The notes beneath the pieces are model-generated. The model was not told where the DNA came from. It did no database searches and saw only the letters and a program-made list of their open reading frames with translations. The position numbers and the translations under genes are program-made. This document shows positions 1 through 8,823 of a DNA stretch of 57,381 nt, piece by piece (positions within the stretch are counted from its first letter, which is position 1; each line of letters begins with the position of its first letter). This stretch comes from an uncultured Sphingomonadales bacterium (GTDB lineage: Bacteria > Pseudomonadota > Alphaproteobacteria > Sphingomonadales > Sphingomonadaceae): contig CALCBC010000011.1 of assembly GCA_937898525.1 (NCBI GenBank), positions 1 through 57,381 of the forward strand, in the 5' to 3' direction.

Positions 1-2
1 AA

Positions 3-78
3 TGGTGCCGCAGAAGGGACTCGAACCCCCGACCCCAACATTACGAATGTCGTGCTCTACCAACTGAGCTACTGCGGC
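3..78 (-). tRNA. tRNA-Thr (anticodon CGT)
   Basis: On the minus strand a full cloverleaf can be folded: acceptor GCCGCAG pairs with CTGCGGC, the D arm is GCTC...GAGC, the anticodon stem CGACA/TGTTG holds the loop TTCGTAA with anticodon CGT, and the T loop is TTCGAGT. The discriminator is A and CCA is encoded. CGT reads the Thr codon ACG. The T stem has two G-T wobbles. Confidence 0.95.
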
Positions 79-129
79 ACTGGTCGCGGCCCTTATAAGG
101 GATCGGCGCAGGCTGCAATGGTCCCGGCG

Positions 130-819
130 TCAGCTGCCGCTCGCCCAGCGCCTCAGCAGGTTGTGGTAGCAGCCGGTCAGCGCGACCACTTCGGCGCGCT
201 CGTCGCCGAGCGACTGGGCGAGGCTGCGGATCGCGGCGTCCATGTCGAGGAGGATCGATCGCTCGCCGTCGTCGCGCACGCGCGATTCGATCCAGAAGAA
301 CGAGGCCACCCGGCTGCCGCGGGTGACCGGTTCGACCCGGTGCAGCGAGGTGCTCGGGTAGAGGATCGCGTCACCGGCGGGCAGCTTGACCTCATGCGCG
401 CCGTAGCTGTCGTCGATCACCAGCTCGCCGCCGTCGTAGTCGGCCGGATCCGACAGGAACACGGTGATCGACAGGTCGGTGCGCACGCTGGCACCGCCGC
501 CGATGAAGCGGATCGCGTTGTCGACGTGGTTGCCGAAGGAGTGCTTCTCGCTGGCATCGTAGCGGTTGAACAGCGGCGGCACGATCGCCTTGGGCAGCGC
601 AGCCGACATGAACAGGCCGTTCGCGGACAGCGCCGATGTGATGATCTCGCGCGCCTGCTGCCCGCGCTCGCAATCGGCGGCGAGCTGCAGGTTGTGCTTG
701 GCGAGTCCCGACTGGACCCCGGCGGTGACCTTGCCGTCGATCCAGCGCCCGCCGTCGATCAGGCGCCGGACCTCGGCGACCTGGTCGGCGGTCAGCAGCG
801 AGGGAATCGCGAGCAGCAT
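130..819 (-). CDS. PKHD-type Fe(II)/2-oxoglutarate hydroxylase, PiuC/YbiX-like
   Basis: This 229-residue protein matches the Fe2+-dependent PKHD hydroxylase family (PiuC, YbiX), whose genes commonly sit beside siderophore-type TonB receptors. The iron-binding triad is visible as H98-x-D100 and H160, with R170 about ten residues later as the expected 2-oxoglutarate ligand. Length matches the family (about 225). It lies 12 bp downstream of the TonB receptor on the same strand and was probably transcribed with it under iron control. The protein is likely cytoplasmic. Its substrate is unknown; a role in modifying or releasing imported iron chelates is inference from context. Confidence 0.9.
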   Translation of the reverse strand: MLLAIPSLLTADQVAEVRRLIDGGRWIDGKVTAGVQSGLAKHNLQLAADCERGQQAREIITSALSANGLFMSAALPKAIVPPLFNRYDASEKHSFGNHVDNAIRFIGGGASVRTDLSITVFLSDPADYDGGELVIDDSYGAHEVKLPAGDAILYPSTSLHRVEPVTRGSRVASFFWIESRVRDDGERSILLDMDAAIRSLAQSLGDERAEVVALTGCYHNLLRRWASGS

Positions 820-831
820 GGCGCGGAAGGC

Positions 832-3024
832 TTAGAGCCTGAACGCCACGGTGGCCACCGCGCTGCGCCCGGGGCCGGGCACGAAGTGCCCGCCGCCGAC
901 CTGGTCGATGTAGCGCTCGTCGAACAGGTTGTAGACGTTGAGCCTGAGCGTCGTGCCCGACATGAACTCGTAGGCGATCGTGGCGTCGGCCACCCAGTAG
1001 GGCTCGATCCGCCGGGCGTTGGTCTCATTGGTGAAACGCTCGCCGACATAGCGGACGCCGCCGCCGATCTCGAACCCGCCGGGCAGCTCGTAGACCGACC
1101 ACAGGCTGCCGCTGTGATCGGGCACGTTGCGCAGGTGGTTGCCCACTTCGAGCGGATCGTTGGACTCACGGATCTCGGTATCGAGGTAGCTGTAGCTGGC
1201 GATGATCGACCAGTTCTCGGTCAGCTTGCCGGTCGCGCCGATCTCGAACCCGTCGACCCGCTGCTTGCCGGCGAGCACGATCTCCGGCTCGCCGGGCAGG
1301 CCATCGGTGCGTGCGTTGACCTTGTCGGTGCGGAACACCGCGGCGTTGAGCAGCAGGCGGCCACCGAAGCCTTCCCACTTGGCGCCGATCTCGTAGGTCC
1401 GGCTCTTCTCCGGATCGAGCGCGGCCAGCGCTTCCGAGACGTTGGTCTGCGTCAGATTTTCGATCGACGGGTTCACCGAGGTGCCGGCGCCGACGTAGAG
1501 GCTCAGCCTTTCGACCGGCTTCCAGGTCAGCCCGGCGCGCCAGGTCACGTGCTTGTCCACACGCTCGAACGGGCCGGTCGGCCCCGCCGGGTCGAACAGG
1601 GCCTCGTACCGTTCCCAGCGCAGGCCGCCGGTGAACAGCAGCGAATCGGTGAAGTGGATCGTGTCGAACAGGTAGGCGGCGAGCGTGTCGGCCTCGGCTG
1701 TGACGAGGCCGTCGGGCGTGTCGACGATCGTTCCGGTCCAGGGCCTCTCGGGATCGGGATCGAACAGGTCGGTCGGCGTGCCGGGGGTCACCGTGCGCAG
1801 CTGGTTGCGGCTGTCCTCGCGGGCGATCTCGAAGCCGGCGATCAGGTCGTGCCGCAGCGCGCCGGTGGCGAATTCGGCGTAGAGGTTGGTCTGGTTGAAC
1901 CACCCGTCATCTACCGTGTCGCGCGACTGGGTCTGGGGGTTGATCAGCGTGGTGTCGGTGCCGGCGAAGCGCGGCGCCGAGTAGATCGAGTCCCGGACCG
2001 CGTAGCTGTAGCGCGTCGCGTTGGCGATGCGCACGGTATCGGTGACGTCGTGCTCGACCGCGAACGTCACGAGGTGGGTGCGGGTCTTCTCGTAGTCGCG
2101 CTGCGTCAGCCCGTAATAGTTGTCGAAATCGACCGGCGCCGGCTGGTCGGCGTACTCGGGTAGCGCGGTGTTGGTGGCCGGGACGAACGGGATGCCGTAG
2201 TCCGGCTGGTTGTTCTGGCGCAGGTAGTAGTAGGAGAGGATCGCGCGCGTCGAGGTGCCGAGCCCGGTCGCGATCGACGGGGCGAACCCGATCCGTTCGC
2301 TCTCGACGAAGTCGCGGCCCGGGGCCTCGGCGTTGTGGTACAGCGCGTTGATCCTCAGCGCGGTTCCGCCACCGATCCCGAGGTCGTCCTCGCCGACGTT
2401 CACGTCGACCGTCGCGCGGCCGTAGAGCGGCAGGCCCAGCGAGCCGGTGGCCGAGACCGCGGTCATCAGCTCGGGCTGCTTGGTGAACATGTTGATGTAG
2501 CCGCCGGTCGAGCCGCGGCCGGTCTGCGCCGAGGCCGGGCCTTTCACCACCTCGACCTGCTCGATGTTGAAGGTGTCGCGGGTGTAGCTCGCGGTGTCGC
2601 GAATGCCGTCGACGAAGATGTCGTTGCGCGCGCCGAATCCGCGCAGCGTCAGGTTGTCGCCGCCCGGGCCGCCGCCGCCTTCGCCGGCGGCCATCGAGAT
2701 ACCCGAAACGTTGCGCAGCACGTCGCGCAACGACGAGACCGCCTGCTGTTCCATCACCTCCTTCGAGACGATGCTGATCGACTGCGGCGCATCCCGCACG
2801 TCGCCGAGCCGGCTGTTGAGCGTGTTGATGCGCTCGCGCTCGCCCGTGACGACGATCGACTCGTCGGCATCTCCAAGCGCTTCCCAGTCCTGGTTTGCCG
2901 GGGGCGCGGCCGCCTCGTCCTCGGCCAGCGCGCCGGTGCCGATCATCAGCGTCGACCCCGCGAGGGCGAGAGCCGTGCGACGATAGGCGCGAATCCCGGG
3001 ACGGGTGGATAGGCGGTCGCTCAT
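832..3024 (-). CDS. TonB-dependent siderophore receptor (Fiu/PiuA-like)
   Basis: A 730-residue outer-membrane receptor. An N-terminal signal sequence (about residues 1-35, ending near GALAED) is followed by a TonB-box-like stretch (SIVVTGER), a plug domain with the typical VEVVKGPAS and RGSTGGYIN motifs, and a long beta-barrel ending in AVATVAFRL. The plug signature with NLTLRGFGARNDIFVDGIR is typical of catecholate/monocatechol siderophore receptors. GGGA-type ribosome site lies five bases before the ATG. The adjacent PKHD hydroxylase gene and upstream Fur-like boxes fit a Fur-repressed iron-uptake unit. The exact ligand cannot be told from sequence. Confidence 0.93.
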   Translation of the reverse strand: MSDRLSTRPGIRAYRRTALALAGSTLMIGTGALAEDEAAAPPANQDWEALGDADESIVVTGERERINTLNSRLGDVRDAPQSISIVSKEVMEQQAVSSLRDVLRNVSGISMAAGEGGGGPGGDNLTLRGFGARNDIFVDGIRDTASYTRDTFNIEQVEVVKGPASAQTGRGSTGGYINMFTKQPELMTAVSATGSLGLPLYGRATVDVNVGEDDLGIGGGTALRINALYHNAEAPGRDFVESERIGFAPSIATGLGTSTRAILSYYYLRQNNQPDYGIPFVPATNTALPEYADQPAPVDFDNYYGLTQRDYEKTRTHLVTFAVEHDVTDTVRIANATRYSYAVRDSIYSAPRFAGTDTTLINPQTQSRDTVDDGWFNQTNLYAEFATGALRHDLIAGFEIAREDSRNQLRTVTPGTPTDLFDPDPERPWTGTIVDTPDGLVTAEADTLAAYLFDTIHFTDSLLFTGGLRWERYEALFDPAGPTGPFERVDKHVTWRAGLTWKPVERLSLYVGAGTSVNPSIENLTQTNVSEALAALDPEKSRTYEIGAKWEGFGGRLLLNAAVFRTDKVNARTDGLPGEPEIVLAGKQRVDGFEIGATGKLTENWSIIASYSYLDTEIRESNDPLEVGNHLRNVPDHSGSLWSVYELPGGFEIGGGVRYVGERFTNETNARRIEPYWVADATIAYEFMSGTTLRLNVYNLFDERYIDQVGGGHFVPGPGRSAVATVAFRL

Positions 3025-3035
3025 GTCGTTCCCTA

Positions 3036-3081
3036 TTGCGAATCGTTTTCAGTTGCAGCGCGGCTGATAATCATTCGCAAC
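3036..3081. promoter_or_regulatory. Divergent control region with two Fur-box-like sites
   Basis: Between the TonB receptor and the PepSY gene lie TTGCGAATCGTTTTCAG (3036-3052) and GATAATCATTCGCAAC (3066-3081). Both resemble the Fur consensus of GATAAT-type repeats and alphaproteobacterial TTGCGAAT-N-ATTCGCAA forms. One site sits next to each divergent gene. Identification is by eye only. Confidence 0.6.
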
Positions 3082-3145
3082 AAGCTTGCAACGGGAAAAT
3101 TTGCGGTTAGAGGTCGCCGGGGAAACATTCGAACAGGGGATCTCC

Positions 3146-4273
3146 GTGGCCAAGACGACCAAGAAGCAGATCCGCGCGCTCTGGCTGCAGGTTCACAAGT
3201 GGATCGGACTGCTGCTCGCGGTGCTGATCATCCCGATCAGCCTGACCGGCTCGGCTCTGGTCTGGCACGACTGGCTCGATGCCCAGGTCGAGCCGCAGCG
3301 GCATCAGGTGCTCGGCGAGGCCGCGCTGCCGCCGTCCGCCTATGCTGCCGCGGCCGCCGCGCAGCTGGCGCCCGACGAGCGTCTTGCGACGCTGCGCTTC
3401 AGCGAGGAGGGCAAACCTGTCGTCGCCGTCGCGCAGAAACCCTCGCGAGGGCCTCGGCCTGAACGCACGAACTACTGGCTCGACCCGCGGGACGCCTCGC
3501 TGATCGACCAGGCCTCGGCCAACTCCGGCCTCGTCCGCGTGCTGCACGTGCTGCACGGTTCGATGATGATTCCCGGCGGCTGGGGCCGGCCGATCGTCGG
3601 CTGGGTCGGCGTGTTCATGCTGGTCTCGTGCATCAGCGGCCTGTGGCTGTGGTGGCCGCTGAGCGGCGGCTTCAAGTCGGGCCTCAAGTGGAAACGGCGC
3701 AACACCACGAACGCCAATCTCCACTACACGACCGGGTTCTGGATCCTCGTCCCGCTGGCGATGCTCTCGTTCACCGGTGCATGGATCAGCTTCCCGCGCG
3801 TGTTCAGCGCCTTCGAGCCGGCCGCCACGGCGCAGCGCGGTCCCGGTGGTCCCGGCGGGGGCGGGCGCGGCGGGCCCGCGCAGCCGCTGGTGGAGACGCA
3901 GACACCGGTCGATGCCGCCCTCGCTGCGGCGACTCCTTACGCCTCCGGGGCAGAACTGCTCAGCATCGGCTGGCCCAACGAGCGCGATGGCGAGTGGACG
4001 ATCCAGTTCGCCGGCGACGACCGGCCGGTCGAAGTCAAGGTCGCCGACGAGGGCGCCGTCGCCTCGCCGCCCGAACCGCCTCGGCCCGAGACGCTCGCGC
4101 GCAAGATGCGCCGCTGGCACGACGGGACCGACATGGGGATCGTCTGGCAGGTGGTGATCTTCGTCGGCGGGATCATCCCGGCCCTGCTGTCGGTCACCGG
4201 GATCATCATCTGGTGGCGAGCCCGCCAGGCGCGGCGCCGGTCGAAAGCAGCGCTCACGCCGGCGACCGTCTGA
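3146..4273 (+). CDS. PepSY-associated TM-helix membrane protein
   Basis: A PepSY-TM family protein of about 375 residues, often found beside TonB siderophore receptors and linked to iron-siderophore reduction or turnover at the inner membrane. The first TM follows LQVHKWIGLL; others lie near GWVGVFMLVSCISGLWLWW, TTGFWILVPLAMLSF and the C-terminal VVIFVGGIIPALLSVTGI. A glycine/proline-rich loop lies mid-protein. I place the start at GTG 3146, preceded by AGGGGA at proper spacing; an upstream ATG at 3086 would lie against the Fur-like site. The C-terminus overlaps the convergent esterase gene by 20 bp. The precise biochemical role is unproven. Confidence 0.85.
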   Translation: MAKTTKKQIRALWLQVHKWIGLLLAVLIIPISLTGSALVWHDWLDAQVEPQRHQVLGEAALPPSAYAAAAAAQLAPDERLATLRFSEEGKPVVAVAQKPSRGPRPERTNYWLDPRDASLIDQASANSGLVRVLHVLHGSMMIPGGWGRPIVGWVGVFMLVSCISGLWLWWPLSGGFKSGLKWKRRNTTNANLHYTTGFWILVPLAMLSFTGAWISFPRVFSAFEPAATAQRGPGGPGGGGRGGPAQPLVETQTPVDAALAAATPYASGAELLSIGWPNERDGEWTIQFAGDDRPVEVKVADEGAVASPPEPPRPETLARKMRRWHDGTDMGIVWQVVIFVGGIIPALLSVTGIIIWWRARQARRRSKAALTPATV

Positions 4274-5306
4274 CCGCCCGCCAGCCGGCGTCTGCCTCGG
4301 CAGGCGCCGGTGCCGCCGAATGTGCGGCGAGGAACGCGACGAAGCGCTCGAACGACAGCCGCCCGTCGCGGGTCGACAGCAGCAGCTGGTACTCGTGGCC
4401 GAGCTGCGGCTCGTGTCCGGGCGGGAAGAACAGGGTGTCGACCTCGACACCCTTCGCCTCGAGCGCCTCGGCCAGCGCGTAGGACTGCGGCGCCAGCGGA
4501 TCGGCGTTGCCGACCGAGATGAACGTTGGCGGGAAGGCGCTCGTCAGATGCGGCAGCAGGCTCATGTCCGCGACGCGCGGATCGGCGGGATCGCGCGTGC
4601 CGAGGTAGGACCAGATCACGGTTCGCATGAACCCTCCGTAGGGGCTGTCGAAGTCCATCCGCGTCGGATCGTAGGGGCCGCAGAACAGCACCACCCCGCG
4701 CAAGGCGTTGCGCGGCAGGCTGGGCGTGATGCCGATGCTGCGGGCATAACCGGGCTCGGCGACGCCGAGCGCCGCCTGCGCGGCGATCTGGGCTCCGGCC
4801 GAATCCCCGGCGAGGAAGATCCGCTGAGGGTCAAGCCCGAAGGCGGTGGCGTTCTGCACCAGCCAGGCGAGCGCCGCGTTGGTCTGCCGCACCGGCGTCG
4901 GAAAGCGGGCCTCGGGCGCGAGCGTGTAGTCGATCGCCGCGACGGCATAACCGCGGTCCGCGAGAACCTTGAGATAGCCGGTCAGGTCGTCGCGCGTGCC
5001 GGCGATGAACCCGCCCCCGTGGACCCACACGACCAGCGGCAGCGGCGCCGTGGCCCCCTCGGGCACGAACAGGTCGAGCAGCGCGTCGGGCTCGCCGGCC
5101 AGATAGGAGAGCCCGTGCCGCGCGACGACGTCGTCGGGCACGAACGGCGCGACCGAGGCCTTGGCCTCCTGCGCCCCGGCGTCGAAACTGTTGCGGACGA
5201 TCAGCACCGCAGGCCACGGGCTGAGCCTGTACCAGGCCAACAGTCCCCCGCCGGCCAGCACGAGCAGGGCCAGAACGACGATCACGGCCTTCATCACGGT
5301 CCGCAT
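4254..5306 (-). CDS. Membrane-anchored alpha/beta hydrolase (HSL/Aes-type esterase)
   Basis: About 350 residues with an N-terminal TM anchor (KAVIVVLALLVLAGGGLLAW) followed by an alpha/beta-hydrolase fold. The oxyanion-hole motif HGGGF, the nucleophile elbow GDSAG, the acid region NADPL and the histidine in PPGHEPQ are all present. This order is typical of the hormone-sensitive-lipase/carboxylesterase family (PF07859). The start at 5306 puts the methionine directly before the basic residue and TM; an in-frame ATG at 5339 is possible. The active site should face the periplasm. Substrate unknown. It ends inside the 3' end of the convergent PepSY gene. Confidence 0.85.
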   Translation of the reverse strand: MRTVMKAVIVVLALLVLAGGGLLAWYRLSPWPAVLIVRNSFDAGAQEAKASVAPFVPDDVVARHGLSYLAGEPDALLDLFVPEGATAPLPLVVWVHGGGFIAGTRDDLTGYLKVLADRGYAVAAIDYTLAPEARFPTPVRQTNAALAWLVQNATAFGLDPQRIFLAGDSAGAQIAAQAALGVAEPGYARSIGITPSLPRNALRGVVLFCGPYDPTRMDFDSPYGGFMRTVIWSYLGTRDPADPRVADMSLLPHLTSAFPPTFISVGNADPLAPQSYALAEALEAKGVEVDTLFFPPGHEPQLGHEYQLLLSTRDGRLSFERFVAFLAAHSAAPAPAEADAGWRAVRRSPA

Positions 5307-5441
5307 CGGATGGCCTCCAGCGCGGCTCTGGCCGGCCATAGGCCGGCGTGCGGCGGCGCGAAAGGATCAAACGGTCACTGGCCGCGAAAACGCGCCGGAG
5401 ACTGACGCCGGGAAGGGCGCCAAGTCGGACGGGAAGGGAGG

Positions 5442-5515
5442 TGGAGGCCCGAGCCGGAATCGAACCGGCGTAAACGGATTTGCAGTCCGGTGCGTAACCA
5501 CTCCGCCATCGGGCC
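5442..5515 (-). tRNA. tRNA-Cys (anticodon GCA)
   Basis: The minus strand folds as acceptor GGCCCGA/TCGGGCC, anticodon stem CGGA/TCCG with loop CTGCAAA (anticodon GCA), and T arm GCCGG-TTCGATT-CCGGC. The discriminator is U and CCA is encoded, giving 74 nt, the usual length for tRNA-Cys. The short reading frames across it are not genes. Confidence 0.96.
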
Positions 5516-5627
5516 GGAACGCGGGCCACTAGCGAAACGCCGGGGAGGGCGCAACCTAATCTCTCGGCCGTTGCTTGCCGCGCCCGGACATTACGATTAG
5601 CGAGCTATCGAAGTCTGAGAGGGCGCC

Positions 5628-7100
5628 ATGGCCGACGAAGTCAAGATGCAGCGGATCGCCGGGCACAGCGAGGAGCGTTTCCTCGGCTCCGACGTGTTCG
5701 AGAGCGCGGGCCGCAACCTGCCGCCGCCGCGACGCGGCGGGACGGTGCGCGAGGAGGCGCGCGAGATCGACGTCTATCACCGCTGCGACGTGGTCGTGGT
5801 GGGCGGCGGGCCGGCGGGCTGCGCGGCCGCCTGGGCCGCGGCGCAGGCCGGCGCCGACGTGACGCTGGTCGAGCGCTACAACCATCTCGGCGGGCTTTCG
5901 ACCGGGGGGCTGGTGATGTGGATCGACCGGATGACCGACTGGTCCGGCCGCCACGTGATCCAGGGCTTCGCGCGCCATTTCATCGAACGGATGCCGGCCG
6001 AAGCGGTCGCCGGCCCGCCGATGACCGACTGGGGCTCGAAGGACCCGGCCAAGGTCCTCTACTGGCAGAACCGCACGACCGCCTTCCACGGCATCGTCCA
6101 GTGGGCGCCGACGCTCGATCCCGAGCGCATGAAGCTCAACAACCAGGAGATGCTGCTGCAGGCCGGCGTGCGGCTGGTGTTCCACTCGTGGGCCGCGCGC
6201 CCGATCGTCGAGGACGGGGTTGCGCGGGGCGTCGTGTTCGAGAGCAAGGCCGGGCGCCAGGCGATCCTCGCCAGGGTCGTGGTCGATACCACAGGCGACG
6301 GCGACATGTTCGCGCGCGCCGGGGCCGAGTTCGACACCGACATCGAGGAGGGCGACGTCCACCACTCGATGAACACCGCCTGGATCGTGGGCGGGGTCGA
6401 CATGGACCGCTGGATCGACTGGAAGGTCCATCATCCCGAGGAACTGCGCCAGCTGATGGAGCGCGGGCGGCAGGAGCTCGGCTTCTTCCAGACTCCCTAC
6501 GTGACCTGGCGGCCGGACGTGGCGATGTGGCTCGGCCCGCGCCAGTCGGGGCTCTCGGCGCTCGACGTCGACGACATGACCGAGGTCGAGATCCGCAGCC
6601 ACCGGTTGATGGAAGGTCATACCCAGTTCTTCCGCAAGCACGCGCCCGGCTTCGAGCGCGCGTTCTCGCTCAACAGCGCCGCGCAGCTCGGCGTGCGCCA
6701 CACGCGCCGGCTCGGCGGTCTCGCGCGGATCGAGCGCAAGGACTGGGGCGACGGGACGCCGGTCGCCGACGAGGTCGGCGTCAGCCCGTCGATCAGCCCG
6801 AAGTTTCCGGTGGTCTCGGTGCCCTACGGTTGCCTCGTCCCGCGCGGGCTCGACGGGCTGCTTGCCGCCGGGCGTCACATTTCGTGCGACGCCAACAGCC
6901 ACGGGTTCATGCGCGAGATCCCGCAGTGCTGGCTCACCGGCCATGCCGCGGGCGTCGGCGCTGCGGTCGCCGCGAACCGCGGTGTGCAGCCGCGCGAGGT
7001 CGACGTCGCCGAGGTCCGCGCCATCCTGCGCCAGCAGGGTGCATACCTCAGCGATGACGCGGCGGTCGCCGTGGCCGGGCAGGCGATGGCGGCCGAATGA
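5628..7100 (+). CDS. FAD-dependent oxidoreductase (FAD_oxidored family)
   Basis: A 490-residue flavoprotein. After a 50-residue lead comes a Rossmann FAD site, VVVGGGPAG (GxGxxG at 59-64) with acidic E82 closing the strand, then LGGLSTGGLV, typical of PF12831 dehydrogenases. DTTGDGDMFARAGAEFD and the C-terminal CLVPRGLDGLLAAGRHIS and GHAAGVGAAVA motifs complete the family pattern. It starts after a GAGGG ribosome site and overlaps the cupin gene by four bases (ATGA), so the two are translationally coupled. A role in oxidising a catabolic intermediate is inferred from the cupin, dehydratase and transporter genes nearby; substrate unknown. Confidence 0.88.
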   Translation: MADEVKMQRIAGHSEERFLGSDVFESAGRNLPPPRRGGTVREEAREIDVYHRCDVVVVGGGPAGCAAAWAAAQAGADVTLVERYNHLGGLSTGGLVMWIDRMTDWSGRHVIQGFARHFIERMPAEAVAGPPMTDWGSKDPAKVLYWQNRTTAFHGIVQWAPTLDPERMKLNNQEMLLQAGVRLVFHSWAARPIVEDGVARGVVFESKAGRQAILARVVVDTTGDGDMFARAGAEFDTDIEEGDVHHSMNTAWIVGGVDMDRWIDWKVHHPEELRQLMERGRQELGFFQTPYVTWRPDVAMWLGPRQSGLSALDVDDMTEVEIRSHRLMEGHTQFFRKHAPGFERAFSLNSAAQLGVRHTRRLGGLARIERKDWGDGTPVADEVGVSPSISPKFPVVSVPYGCLVPRGLDGLLAAGRHISCDANSHGFMREIPQCWLTGHAAGVGAAVAANRGVQPREVDVAEVRAILRQQGAYLSDDAAVAVAGQAMAAE

Positions 7101-7597
7101 CCGTCCCCGAGTCGTTCCATGCCGCCGCGGACGAGTTGCCGTGGGCGGAGGGCTGGGCGGGCGATCCGCGCATTGCCCTCAAGCTGCTGATGGCCGACGT
7201 CGAGGGTGCCCGCTTCGCCGTGCGCATGACTTTCGCCCCGGGCACCGAGGTCGCCGCGCACAAGCACACTGGCGAAGTCCACGCGTTCACCTTCTCGGGC
7301 GAATGGGCCTATCTCGAGTACCCGGACAGCCCGCCCAATCGCGCCGGCTCGTACCTGTTCGAGCCTCCAGGCAGCACTCACACGCTCAAGGTTGCCGACC
7401 GCGTGGAGGGGCCGACCGACGTGCTGTTCGTGATCTACGGTGCGCTGCTGCACCTCGGTGCGGGTGGCGAGGTCGTCGCGGTGACCGATGCCGAGAGCGT
7501 GCTGCGCGAGTACCCGCAGCTGCTGCGCGAGCAGGGCAAGCCGGTGCCGCCCGTCCCCACGGGGGGCGCGATGGCCTATCGACCGCTGGCCGGCTGA
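7097..7597 (+). CDS. Cupin-domain protein, 2,4'-dihydroxyacetophenone dioxygenase-like
   Basis: A 166-residue single-domain cupin. The metal-binding pattern is visible as HKHTGEVHAF, then SGEWAYLEY, and EPPGSTHTL holding the last histidine. The same arrangement (SGxWAYLE, PGxxHTL) occurs in two other cupins in this window at 26928-27467 and 27618-28163, so the three are paralogues. This group includes 2,4'-dihydroxyacetophenone dioxygenase, a C-C bond cleaving iron enzyme, but many members are uncharacterised. It is coupled to the flavoprotein gene by an ATGA overlap. Ring or side-chain cleavage in aromatic catabolism is inference. Confidence 0.8.
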   Translation: MTVPESFHAAADELPWAEGWAGDPRIALKLLMADVEGARFAVRMTFAPGTEVAAHKHTGEVHAFTFSGEWAYLEYPDSPPNRAGSYLFEPPGSTHTLKVADRVEGPTDVLFVIYGALLHLGAGGEVVAVTDAESVLREYPQLLREQGKPVPPVPTGGAMAYRPLAG

Positions 7598-7604
7598 ACC
7601 GCGC

Positions 7605-8231
7605 TCACTCGCTGCCTTCGAGCGCGTCGAGCAGCTCGCGCAGGTGCTGACGCCGCGGCTCCAGCTCGCGCCGGGACTTGCGGCTCGCCTCGCTGGCGCT
7701 GGCCACGACCGTGATGACCATCACGAGGGCCAGCCAGAAGTTGAACCACGGATCGGTGTCGGTGTTGATCGCGGTGCTGAGCCACAGGATCAGCACGACG
7801 CCGACGGCGATCGGGGCATGCCACGCCATGAGCGCCCAGCGCCCGGTCAGCGACAGCCGGTAGTCTATCAGCGAAAGGTGGCGACGGATTTCTTCGCGCA
7901 GCGTGTTGCCGAACTCGCGTTCGCGCCGCGCCTGGCGGCGCCGGCTGTGCCACATTGCGCCGACCCACGCGGCGAACGTCGCTGTTCCGAAGGCTGCGGC
8001 GGCAGTCTCCAGCACCGGCCGGCGGAAGATGGCCAGCGCCCAGAGCACGAGTGCCGCGAGGACGGCCATGATCGAGCCGGCGACATAAGTCATCCACTGC
8101 TCCAGGCGCAGCGTGCGGCGCACTTCGGCCTGTTCGTGCTGCAGCACCAGTCGCAGCAGGTCCTGGTTGACGCCGTAGAGCGGGCTTTCGTCCTGTGCCT
8201 TCCACGCGTCCAGCATCTGGTCAAAGTTCAT
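7605..8231 (-). CDS. Multi-pass membrane protein, probable partner (anti-sigma) of the ECF factor
   Basis: A 208-residue protein not recognised as a named family. It has a cytoplasmic-looking N-terminus of about 45 residues, then hydrophobic stretches near YVAGSIMAVLAALVLWAL, a second close behind, and two more near WHAPIAVGVVLILWLSTA and FWLALVMVITVVA, separated by a basic, Arg-rich segment. A charged tail ends the protein. Its start codon overlaps the end of the ECF sigma gene by 11 bp, the classic arrangement for a sigma/anti-sigma pair. No ZAS zinc motif (HxxxCxxC) is present, so the anti-sigma role rests on position alone. Confidence 0.75.
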   Translation of the reverse strand: MNFDQMLDAWKAQDESPLYGVNQDLLRLVLQHEQAEVRRTLRLEQWMTYVAGSIMAVLAALVLWALAIFRRPVLETAAAAFGTATFAAWVGAMWHSRRRQARREREFGNTLREEIRRHLSLIDYRLSLTGRWALMAWHAPIAVGVVLILWLSTAINTDTDPWFNFWLALVMVITVVASASEASRKSRRELEPRRQHLRELLDALEGSE

Positions 8232-8730
8232 CGTGCTCTTCCTTGGCGAGTTGCGCGGCGAGCGCCGCCTTGATGCGGTTGATGCGGACCCCGACGTTGC
8301 TCTCGCCGAGGCCGAGGATCTGCGACATGTCGCGGTAGGAGAAGCCGTCGAGCATCAGCAGCGCGAGGCTGCGGTCGATCTCGCCGAGTCCGGCGATCCG
8401 CGCATAGATCCACTCGAGCCGCGGATCGCGCACCGCCGGTTCGGCGAGCAGGCCGCTCGCTGCTTCGATCTCCTGCCGGCCCTTGCCGTGCTTGCGCTCG
8501 CGGCGTCGCCAGGCGATCGCCGTGTTGAACGCGACGCGGTAGATCCAGGTGCTCGCTGCGGAGTCGCCGCGGAACGCCGGCACGGAGTGCCACAGCTGCA
8601 GCGCCATCTCCTGGAACAGGTCCTCGCGGTCGGCGTGCGAAGCGCCGTAAGCGCGGGCGACCTTGAACAGGATCGCCTTGTGCGCCTCGATCCAGCCTTC
8701 GAATATGCGGTTCCGCTCGCCGTCCTGCAT
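8221..8730 (-). CDS. ECF-family RNA polymerase sigma factor
   Basis: A 169-residue sigma-70 family factor with only regions 2 and 4. Region 2 is seen in FKVARAYGASHADREDLFQEM and STWIYRVAFNTAIAWRRR; region 4 is the C-terminal helix-turn-helix GFSYRDMSQILGLGESNVG followed by RINRIKAAL. A good ribosome site (AGGTGG) precedes the ATG. It overlaps the membrane-protein gene behind it, which probably holds it inactive. It is not obviously EcfG, the general stress sigma factor. No matching autoregulatory promoter was found upstream by eye. Confidence 0.93.
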   Translation of the reverse strand: MQDGERNRIFEGWIEAHKAILFKVARAYGASHADREDLFQEMALQLWHSVPAFRGDSAASTWIYRVAFNTAIAWRRRERKHGKGRQEIEAASGLLAEPAVRDPRLEWIYARIAGLGEIDRSLALLMLDGFSYRDMSQILGLGESNVGVRINRIKAALAAQLAKEEHDEL

Positions 8731-8823
8731 GTCCCACCTTTGCGCCGTTAGTAGCAGCGGGTGGCGATTTCTTACGGCGGCAGGACCGCGCGGGTCATTT
8801 CCTTCGACTGCGTGAGGTTCGCG

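Noticed and set aside
52..2163. Very long plus-strand open frame (about 700 codons) opposite the TonB receptor
   Set aside because: It is low-complexity Arg/Val/Gly/Asp-rich protein caused by high GC on the antisense of real genes, and begins within the tRNA. The minus-strand receptor and hydroxylase have full family motifs.
5340..5529. Protein-coding frame reading MARVPARWRSGYAPD across the tRNA-Cys region
   Set aside because: This is the well-known false translation of a tRNA gene; the cloverleaf explains the sequence.
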